Assembly (NCBI RefSeq): GCF_021018895.1
Contig: NC_079365.1
Location: forward strand, 15,141,501 to 15,205,500
DNA length: 64,000 bases
Reading direction: 5' to 3'
Source: Seriola aureovittata
Lineage: Eukaryota > Chordata > Actinopteri > Carangiformes > Carangidae
The notes beneath the pieces are model-generated. The model had not been told where the DNA came from. It did no database searches and saw nothing but the letters and a program-made list of their open reading frames with translations. Positions 59,924 through 64,000 of the stretch are shown piece after piece (position 1 is the stretch's first letter; every line of letters starts with the position of its first letter). The translations under genes and the position numbers were made by a program.

Positions 59924-62411
59924 CGCGCCTATATTATAGTGAGCTGCCTTTGTCTCGATTTCTCTGCTCATTACCGGCGCAGGTTCAAAGAGATGGGTAC
60001 TCATTTACATAGGCAGCCCTGGGGCTGGAACCCCTGTGTGTAGCAGCCAGGTGATTCATACCAGCTCCTACAGTCTTATTTTGCAGAGGATTAGATTAAA
60101 ACCAATCAATCAGCCCGGCTCACCCTGACCCAGTGGAAGATGAGTCAGGTGACTGCTGTAAGGCCGTCCAACATGTTTCTTGCCCTCTGCAAATAGCCTA
60201 GAATAGACCTTTTTGTCGCACAGCCATGGCAACATTGCATGTCTGCACATTCACTTAAATTTAGAGACTAGAGATTTAAGAAATCCTGAGAATGTTCACA
60301 CAGCGAGAGGCAGACCAGTGTGAGCATAAAAATTCAAATAAAGGGAGTTATATTGTGTAATATAAAGGATTGGATCTATCTGTTAACATGTCCATGTGGG
60401 AATGACTATGTGGAAAAAACCGCTAGAGATCGCAAACAAAGAAAAGTGGAACACAAAAGTACTGTTCAAGATATTTATCTGGTAGGAGCTTCATAAAAAT
60501 GAAACCTGATTTTCACTTACAGTGAACATACAGGAATAGAGAAAGTACAGAATCTGCTAAAGAGGGGACCTTGAATTTCCAAACTGTGCACTGGAGGCCT
60601 GAGAGGTTTAAAAGAAGACCTTATCATAGAATAACATAATAAAAAAACATATGATACGATCGATAAATGTTACTGATTGGCTAAAGTGTTATAATTCAGA
60701 TTTATTCTGAAGGGCAGTGCTCTGTCACTAACAGGTAACAAGTTGGCAAAAACATTCAATAAACCTCGATAAAGTTTATTTATAAGTGTATGTGAATATA
60801 TTCAGCCACTTAATAGTTCATGATCATCATTTTAAAAACATTGCTATTCTCTAAAAGTACAGCTTTTTTCCCAGGGTTAAACTAATGTTTTGTTCATCAG
60901 CATCAATAATAATTATAAGTAGGCTACTCTATTTAAATTTTTTTTCTTACAATGTCATTTCCAATGGTAAATTTTTTTATGCACATCATGATACAATAAC
61001 TAATTTCATTGAACTATCAACACTGTTACCCAATTTCTCTTGCCTTGATACTCAGTAATAATCACACTGCACCCAGTAATTGTAGCTATATGGCAGAAAA
61101 TAATTGGGGAATAAATATGTTAGTGTGTCTCATACTAAAACATTCATCTGTCAATTTTCGACAAATCTTAGCTGAAACCAGCACGTGCAGCTCACCCAAG
61201 CCTCCTCCAGCTGTACTCTGACGGCCCACTGGAGAGCTCACTCCCTTGAGAACTATATGAAAGCAAAAAGCAAAATTATGCAAGGCTAATGTCCTCTTTA
61301 GAGAAAATATGGTATAAAATTTATAAACTCTCTACTTTCTACACACACCACCAGAGAGTGCAAATGTAGACACATAGATGTGGATGGTAATGCATCTTTA
61401 ATGGACTTATATGGGAAGGCACATATTCATATTAATGTGTCAAAGACATAGTGTTATGTCAGCAAAGTGAAGACATTTTAAAGCTACACAACTGATATTC
61501 CCTGCTTGTCCGAAGCAACTAAGAACATCACAGCTATCTTTATTATCCACATTTTCATTTTACGTTTTGGCAGCAGTCAAAAATCTGTTGCTATACACTC
61601 AGTAAATCTGTCATTGCTCTTTGTGCTAACCCTCTTGCACTATTTATTATTTGGTCCTAATGTCAAGTTTGGAGTGAGAGCTACATTTTGTGATGTCTTT
61701 GAGTTTTTAAAGCTGTACCCAGCAGCAAAAAAAGAAATCACTGCACATGTGTGATTGTGTAAGACAAACTGTAGATGTGCCAGTGAGTCAGTATAGACAT
61801 CCATGCCAGATTCCAACGAGACACGAGGGCCTACAATATGAAAAAAATAAAATAAAAAAATATATGGTGGCAATGCTGCTGAAAAGGAAGGCATGTCATT
61901 TATTTCCAAATATCATCAGTTGTTTCGAATTGACGATAATGGAGATGAATGTATCATATTAGCACTTTTCCCTGATTAATGTCCGTTCACAGAGCTGAAA
62001 GCTAGTCGCAGTTTAAAGTAACTTCCTTAATAATGTGTTTGTCACTTTCTTCTCTCCTGCACATCGTAATTATAAAAGGGTAACATCTTTTCAATTAGAT
62101 GAACATGAAAAAGCCTCAGTCTTCAGTTCCTTCGGGGGTTTTGTGTGCACCACTGTGGCACACAACAGAGCAACAGTTTGGTGGTACATTACGTCATTCT
62201 GTACATTCACCTTTCCTCCTCATCCGGTTTGTTTCGCAGGAGAGGAAGCTGTGTGCGTTCCCAACCATTGAGATCTGTGGCTCAGACGTCATCAACTATA
62301 TGGTTCCACTGTCCCGCCAGACAGACTTCTTTGTTCCAGAGATGAAGGAGGAGGTCAAAACAGATGTGAAAGAGGAGGACTCCGACGAGGACAGAGGAAC
62401 TGACATTACAG
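5640..62411 (+). CDS. tex264: TEX264, 5' part (coding exons 1-3; partial at 3')
   Basis: TEX264 is a single-pass ER and nuclear-envelope membrane protein. In mammals it recruits LC3/GABARAP for ER-phagy and works with p97/VCP and SPRTN in clearing TOP1-DNA crosslinks. Exons 5640-5897, 19174-19395 and 62240-62411 give 217 codons plus one base. A hydrophobic segment at residues 4-28 is the membrane anchor. The GyrI-like domain follows, from about residue 35 to 195, with family signatures SGLL, PPIRNVTIAYKF, TESCSIGPKL, KFGFKVFS, ERKLCAFP, VPLSRQTDFFVPEM. An acidic segment ends exon 3. The human protein has 313 residues, so about 100 remain beyond the window, including the region expected to hold the LIR. 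Intron 2 is very long (42.8 kb). The match is clear by memory of the family. Confidence 0.95.
6112..6790. mobile_element. Nested, inverted pair of one MITE family
   Basis: An outer copy (about 6112-6283 and 6644-6790) is interrupted by an inner copy (about 6284-6643) in the opposite orientation. The outer has TTTCCCAGAGTCCAAGGTGAC and on to TTTAAATGTCTTG and AAAGATATTAAGTTTACT (6187-6273). The inner carries the reverse complement of the same stretch (about 6429-6525), for example GAAGACATCACCTTGAAGAC. The inner ends, near AGTTGTAGTGAT and GTCAGTTACAGCACT, look like degenerate inverted termini of a GGGCTGCAAC-type element, common in fish and probably hAT-related. The class is from memory; the inverted similarity is visible. 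Confidence 0.65.
9190..9201 (+). promoter_or_regulatory. CTCF-like core motif
   Basis: CCACTAGATGAC matches the CTCF core at 11 of 12 positions on the plus strand. With the minus-strand site at 4592-4603 it would form a divergent pair around TEX264 exon 1. Motif only. Confidence 0.3.
12670..12753 (+). pseudogene. Orphan single-exon C2H2 zinc finger unit
   Basis: 84 bases, flanked by acceptor TTTGCATTTAG and donor GTATGC, encode exactly one 28-residue C2H2 module: GVKPHACTMC, then twelve residues, then HSLTH, ending MG. Spacing is C-x2-C-x12-H-x3-H with the expected Phe and Leu core residues, and the linker is GVKP rather than GEKP. The unit is phase 1 at both ends, as in genes with one finger per exon. 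No second finger or BTB/KRAB region is visible nearby. Read in the TEX264 phase (0) it gives GTG then TGA, so it cannot be an in-frame TEX264 exon. Fingers of the ZNF740/ZNF148 type look similar, but I cannot assign a parent gene. It may be a copied exon or a cryptic one. Confidence 0.6.
14962..15050 (+). repeat. Dispersed repeat family A, left-end fragment
   Basis: GAGGCTGTACTAGGCACAG followed by AATGCTAACATCAACATGCTAACATGCTC is the left end of an interspersed repeat common in fish. The larger copy at 51497-51928 shares the GCTGTACTTAGGC part. Class unknown to me. Confidence 0.6.
16576..17140. mobile_element. 565-bp non-autonomous element with 11-bp terminal inverted repeats
   Basis: TATGCCTCCAC at 16576-16586 is the exact reverse complement of GTGGAGGCATA at 17130-17140. 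Inside are two related internal units: GCACAAACATTCACTTGGACTC at 16685 and GCACAAACCTTCACTTAGACTC at 16821, each followed by a GATG/GATGAACTGATT stretch and AAAGG-rich sequence. No coding capacity and no obvious target-site duplication. It resembles an abundant fish interspersed repeat of unclear class. A shorter relative lies at 28730-28850. Confidence 0.7.
16874..16886 (+). promoter_or_regulatory. DR1-like nuclear-receptor element inside the TIR element
   Basis: AGGTCAAAGGTCG is a direct repeat of the AGGTCA half site with one-base spacing (second half one mismatch), followed by an inverted half site (GACCTC, 16891-16896). HNF4, RXR and PPAR family receptors bind DR1 sites. Motif match only. 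Confidence 0.35.
19174..19395 (+). CDS. tex264: TEX264 coding exon 2
   Basis: 74 codons from AGA at 19174 (acceptor CTTCAG) to GAG at 19395 (donor GTATGG), phase 0 on both sides. It encodes RPSEKCRYVVGSVL, then EELQKLYEKFGFKVFSLPE and the RVYPRLASYIE end. This is the middle of the GyrI-like domain and aligns segment by segment with human TEX264 (KCRCAVGSIL, LYQKFGFKVFS). Its length keeps the frame intact. Confidence 0.95.
22206..22274. repeat. (CA)n microsatellite, about 34 units
   Basis: Uninterrupted CA dinucleotides. Confidence 0.98.
23304..23332. repeat. Perfect hairpin, 13-bp arms, 3-base loop
   Basis: TGCTGGTCAATTT (23304-23316), loop TAG, AAATTGACCAGCA (23320-23332). The arms are perfectly complementary. 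No flanking element ends are evident. Confidence 0.85.
24134..24224. repeat. (CA)n microsatellite, about 45 units
   Basis: The longest pure dinucleotide run in the window. Confidence 0.98.
26371..26905. mobile_element. Palindrome-ended MITE-like repeat (about 535 bp)
   Basis: The left end GGTGGAAAGTTACAAAGT faces the right end ACTTCTTCCACC, imperfect inverted termini. Interior landmarks such as TTTACTCAAGTAC, GATTAAACTACCCAACAGTA and GGATCTGAATACTTCTTCC match a very abundant fish interspersed element from memory. No coding capacity. Confidence 0.65.
27137..27154 (+). repeat. Poly(A) run of 18
   Basis: A homopolymer run. Preceding sequence was not recognised as a SINE or processed transcript. 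Confidence 0.9.
28730..28850 (+). repeat. Left-end fragment related to the 565-bp TIR element
   Basis: ACATTATGTTTTCAGGTCGTC, a GTCTATCTGT-rich stretch and CATTCACTTGGAGTCAAATTGA share the order of motifs at 16600-16710. A truncated, diverged copy. Confidence 0.5.
33595..33792 (+). repeat. Diverged dispersed repeat (195 bp)
   Basis: GGTCACTAGTCAATCACACAG, CACTCACATTCACACCTACAG, GAGGAAACTGGAGCACC and GGAGAAAACTCA...CAGGGAGAACATG follow the order of a well-known vertebrate and fish interspersed repeat (the 'GGAGGAAACCGGAGCACCC' type). Class not assigned. Confidence 0.6.
34081..34149. repeat. (TA)19 followed by an ATAAT tandem array
   Basis: A compound AT microsatellite: pure TA to 34118, then five-base ATAAT units to about 34140, then TA again. 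Confidence 0.95.
39810..39870 (+). repeat. Possible LINE/SINE 3' tail with ATT repeats
   Basis: GTGATATATAAGTAAAGTTTATTATTATTATTTATTAT resembles the tail of fish retroposons that end in GCTATATAAATAAA plus a short microsatellite. Short and diverged. Confidence 0.35.
40515..40615. repeat. AT-rich tract ending in a 25-base poly(T)
   Basis: TTTTATAT-type repeats and TA dinucleotides run into an uninterrupted T25 (40591-40615), directly next to a dispersed repeat that starts near 40622. Confidence 0.95.
40622..40770 (+). repeat. Dispersed repeat containing the 'CAAAGAGGTTATGTTTTC' core
   Basis: ACCTCTGCCAAAGAGG, GTCTTTTTGTTTGTTTTTCAG, CAGGATAGGGCAAAAAGTAC and CACCAAACTTGGTGGAGGGATG match in order a repeat seen widely in animal genomes, from memory. 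About 150 bases remain. Its ends and class are unclear. Confidence 0.55.
45761..45780 (+). repeat. Short retroposon tail-like match
   Basis: TGCTTTGGATAAAAGCGCCT is close to the tail motif shared by several fish SINE/LINE families (CTTTGGATAAAAGCGTCTG). Only about 20 bases are recognisable. Confidence 0.35.
47231..47298. repeat. Inverted repeat, perfect 13-bp arms, 42-base spacer
   Basis: AGCTCTGTCAGCA (47231-47243) and TGCTGACAGAGCT (47286-47298) are exact reverse complements. The spacer holds GTTAATTGTAAC, an HNF1/homeodomain-like string. The stem does not continue into the spacer, so a microRNA precursor is unlikely; a regulatory element is possible. Confidence 0.7.
47378..47389 (+). repeat. 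Poly(C) run of 12
   Basis: A homopolymer run. A similar run of ten C lies at 33037-33046. Confidence 0.9.
48182..48512. mobile_element. hAT-type MITE (331 bp) with 14-bp TIRs and 8-bp target-site duplication
   Basis: TAGGGCTGAACAAT (48182-48195) and its exact reverse complement (48499-48512) bound the element. Outside lie ATGTAAGC (48174-48181) and ATGTGAGC (48513-48520), an 8-bp target duplication with one difference. Eight-base duplications and TAGGG termini are typical of hAT transposons. The interior is AT-rich and non-coding, so it was moved by a transposase from elsewhere. Confidence 0.88.
50255..50770 (-). mobile_element. Retroelement 3' fragment, Penelope-like (degenerate)
   Basis: On the minus strand a frame reads HPGHDYPRSKLNQGQLDM, then FDNVHILEDRW, VRGAKEAIKVEKPSLN and GGHLRQP. 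In a shifted frame follows SSLPR and SNVSSECLYNSQEQ; nearer 50258-50330 is a GAACTGAAGAATCCTCTTGAAT motif. The RW-x-V/ERG-x-KEAI-x-V-EKPSLNRGG segment is, from memory, the end of the GIY-YIG endonuclease region of fish retroelements of the Penelope type. Frameshifts and lost residues show it is dead. The family assignment is moderate. Confidence 0.6.
51497..51928 (+). repeat. Dispersed repeat family A, longest copy
   Basis: Landmarks in order are GAAGCTGTACTTAGGC, ATTAGTTTTGCAGGGTTTTGG, GACCTGATGATGG, AAAGGGATCACGAG, TTTCATGGCAATCCATCC, GAGATATTTCAGTCTGAACC and TAGAGCCACACTGCTAGCG. The internal unit (a GGCGATG/CCATGGCAATCC type block) appears about twice. No coding frame. Related copies lie at 14962 and 53663. 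Confidence 0.65.
52265..52296 (+). repeat. Four perfect 8-bp tandem repeats
   Basis: CTCACCAG occurs four times in a row, a small minisatellite-like tract. Confidence 0.95.
53663..53852 (+). repeat. Dispersed repeat family A, third copy (right half)
   Basis: CTCTCAACCACGAATGTTAACCTC, AAAAGGGGATCACCAAAGTCATT, CATCCTCTGGAGACCATGGATG, ATTTCATGTCAG and TTAGAGCTGCACCGCTAGCATG parallel the right half of the copy at 51497-51928, in the same orientation and less than 2 kb away. Confidence 0.65.
54540..54736 (+). mobile_element. Tc1/mariner transposon end (3' remnant)
   Basis: A TTTTCACTTTGACATTGTGGATCATTGAGTGTAG block, then GTGAAAAAAGTGAAGGCATCTGAATACTTGC and CACTGTA, the typical terminal sequence of fish Tc1-like elements, ending at the TA target. 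The transposase and the other end are not visible. Recognition is from memory of the terminal block. Confidence 0.7.
55927..55981. repeat. (CA)n microsatellite, about 27 units
   Basis: A pure CA run. The overlapping open frames on both strands (poly-His/Thr and poly-Val/Cys) are microsatellite artefacts. Confidence 0.98.
59855..59921. repeat. (GT)n microsatellite, about 33 units
   Basis: A pure GT run. It is the only long GT-strand dinucleotide tract in the window; the other long ones read CA on the plus strand. Confidence 0.98.
60371..60600 (+). mobile_element. GIY-YIG endonuclease remnant of a retroelement
   Basis: The plus strand reads WIYLLTCPCGNDYVEKTARD (60371-60430), followed by a Lys/Arg/Glu/His-rich RKVEHKS. 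Further down, after a frameshift, comes TGIEKVQNLLKRG. This follows the plan of retroelement GIY-YIG domains: CPCG-x-x-YVGKT-x-R, EHK, then GIEKV, from memory of Penelope-like elements. The Gly of YVGKT is Glu here and frames are broken, so it is inactive. The element's other parts are not visible. Confidence 0.6.
62240..62411 (+). CDS. tex264: TEX264 coding exon 3
   Basis: 57 codons plus one base, from GAG at 62240 (acceptor TTTCGCAG) to G at 62411 (donor GTAATA); the exon starts at phase 0 and ends at phase 1. It encodes ERKLCAFPTIEI, MVPLSRQTDFFVPEMKEE and an acidic end with Asp/Glu-rich DSDEDRG. This closes the GyrI-like domain and starts the disordered cytosolic tail. The frame also stays open upstream to 62099, but that is intron. 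Confidence 0.95.
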
Positions 62412-63458
62412 GTAATATTTTTGTTAATTTCAAGAGCCCCTCATGAGGAAATAATTAACGGCATGGACCAAAAAGCTTTGTGAAACAACATAGTTCAAGA
62501 TGCTAAAAAGAAATGTCCCTTTGTTTTACTGGAAACTGAAGTTTTGAAAAGTAAAAAAAAAAAAGAAAAAAGAAAAGAAAAAAGAACAAAGTCATTACAC
62601 TGAAGTTGTTTTTGTGTTATTTTGTTTTCTCATCTAATTGTCTAATGAAGCGTGTTGATAGAAACACAAGTTTCTGCTCTGTTGAGACTACAGCTTGTGT
62701 CAGTTAGGCACAAACAAAGAGGAAATATGTGGCAACTTTTATTTTGTCCGACACCGCACCGACTCCCCTCCTGCCCTTGGATCACCGAGGATGTATGATA
62801 TATGAGACTCTGTAATTGTTCTGTCACTGCAAGTATGTGTCTTCAAGCACAATGTCTTTTCTGCTGCTATTACTCTCTCAAACCTGCTGGACCTGTAGGT
62901 TGGACCTATGGCAGTATTGACTTTGTCATTGTACAAATCACCAGAGAAAGTAAACGGTGCCAGGTTGATAGGACAGAGTGGGTGGAGGTGGGTTGATTTA
63001 CCTCAGGTGCTGTTTGCCTTGAGCTTAGATCATTTGACATCTCTTGTAAACACTGCTTTAACGTAGAGAACCAATCAGGAAAGGGGTCTTACGTGAACTG
63101 CGCATGTTTAGAGGTTTTGGCATTGTTTAGATTCCGGTCACCGTCAGAGGAGAGTGGTGCTACCTGAGACAGCTGAAGGCTGTTCTCCCGAGAGATACTC
63201 CGCTGTAGAGCCACTGACATTCTGCTGAACTGAGAGACAAGGCTATTCACAACTTTAAATTAATTTGTTAGCATCACCAGACCGAGACTACGCTTAGATT
63301 ATTGCGTGCCTTTCTAACAAATGAGAAAAGTTAATAACAAAGAACTAAAGTGCTAGAAGACATTTCAGCAGGGTAATTCAGATAAAATTAAGTTGATCTT
63401 GTGTGTTTTATAATTACACGAGGAAAGTCATTTTGTACTGGTGCCTTCATTCCCCAGT

Positions 63459-63503
63459 GCACGCACGCACACACACACACACACACACACCCACACACAC
63501 ACA
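63459..63503. repeat. Imperfect (CA)n microsatellite
   Basis: CACG and CA units with a CCC interruption near 63491. Confidence 0.95.
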
Positions 63504-63700
63504 TTCACAATAACAAGTGCACACAAATGTCTAAAAATCTTTTGTTAGTTTCTGTTTTTCTTAATTAATACATCCATCATTTTCATTTTCATTTCAGTAA
63601 CAATAAAAATGATCTTAAAGTTTAAATTTTTCCAGAAAAGGTGTGCTTTAAAACATTACCACCTTGTGCAACATAAACCTAGTGTTATCAAGGGTTTGAT

Positions 63701-64000
63701 GTTAGATGAGATGGATACCACACTCTCGCCTGTGTCTGTGGAGCTACAGCAGAAAGGTAATTATCTTAGCTTAGCATAAAGACTGGAAGCAGGGGGAAGC
63801 AGCTGGTCTGATCCCTCTCCAAATTTTAAAAGCACATTTACCAGCTTACTAATTAACATGTTATATCTCCTTTGTTTAGTATTCCACAAATAGAAATGTA
63901 AAACCAGCGAGTTGTGGTTTTACTATGAGTTCAGACAGAATGCAAAGTGAATTTTTGGGGGTGTTTTCATACAAAGTCAATGTAAAGATGCAATTAGATC
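63701..64000 (+). repeat. Dispersed fish repeat, cut by the window edge
   Basis: GATGAGATGGATACCACACTC, GCTTAGCATAAAGACTGGAAG, CAGGGGGAAGCAGCTGGTCTG, CTAATTAACATGTTATATCTCC and GAGTTGTGGTTTTAC match in order a very common teleost interspersed repeat, from memory. The right end is outside the window. Confidence 0.6.

Larger units (their letters stand above)
19396..62239 (+). other. TEX264 intron 2 (42.8 kb)
   Basis: Donor GTATGG, acceptor TTTGTTTCGCAG. No nested gene is supportable on either strand: open frames are under 120 codons, overlap each other on both strands and lack family resemblance. Contents are the microsatellites and interspersed elements listed separately, two strong inverted repeats (23304-23332, 47231-47298), and long complex stretches such as 35700-36000, 40015-40260 and 47190-47360 that look selectively constrained but carry no coding signal. 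Between these I see nothing that I can name. Confidence 0.85.
62412..64000 (+). other. TEX264 intron 3, 5' part
   Basis: Donor GTAATA. No further TEX264 exon with the serine-rich/LIR tail is visible up to the end of the window. It contains an A/G-rich tract (62552-62588), a CA microsatellite and the repeat at its end. Confidence 0.75.

Noticed and set aside
62099..62239. Open frame upstream of TEX264 exon 3
   Set aside because: It precedes a good acceptor at 62238-62239, and only the part after it matches TEX264.
1..64000. CRISPR array, phage, plasmid or bacterial operon content
   Set aside because: All confident genes are spliced vertebrate genes. Regular repeats are microsatellites and dispersed transposon relics, and no spacer-repeat pattern was seen.

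Overview
This window is vertebrate genomic DNA, almost certainly from a ray-finned (teleost) fish and probably a spiny-rayed one. The evidence is split coding exons with GT/AG introns, AATAAA poly(A) signals, many long CA/GT microsatellites, and a mixture of old interspersed repeats of kinds I know from fish genomes. There is no bacterial-type operon, CRISPR array or phage-like module. Base composition is AT-rich and most of the window is intron.

Layout, all on the plus strand: (1) 1-1697 carries the last five coding exons of FANCD2 (Fanconi anaemia group D2), joined from conserved exon ends that are all in phase, with a stop at 1695-1697 and poly(A) signals at 1722 and 1955. (2) About 1980-5639 is intergenic; it holds a perfect CRE palindrome, a CTCF-like core and a TATA-like box. 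(3) 5640 to beyond 64000 is TEX264, the ER-phagy receptor and TOP1-crosslink repair cofactor. Coding exon 1 (5640-5897), exon 2 (19174-19395) and exon 3 (62240-62411) are present, separated by introns of 13.3 kb and 42.8 kb. The C-terminal part, where the LC3-interacting region lies in the human protein, is beyond the right edge.

The introns are not empty. Intron 1 holds an orphan 84-nt exon-like unit coding exactly one C2H2 zinc finger with good splice sites. It is phase 1-1, so it would put a stop into TEX264 if it were spliced in. The introns also hold a nested, inverted pair of one MITE family, a 565-bp element with 11-bp terminal inverted repeats and nuclear-receptor-like half sites, a hAT-type MITE with 14-bp terminal repeats and a 7-of-8 target-site duplication, a Tc1/mariner end, a minus-strand retroelement 3' end and a GIY-YIG endonuclease remnant (both look Penelope-like), at least three copies of another dispersed family, and two clean 13-bp-arm inverted repeats.

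The two genes share a genome-maintenance theme: FANCD2 acts in interstrand-crosslink repair and TEX264 in TOP1-DNA crosslink repair. They lie about 4 kb apart in tandem here, while in human they are on different bands of chromosome 3p. I see no direct evidence that they act together. I did not find a convincing new molecular system. The most unusual item is the single-finger orphan exon.
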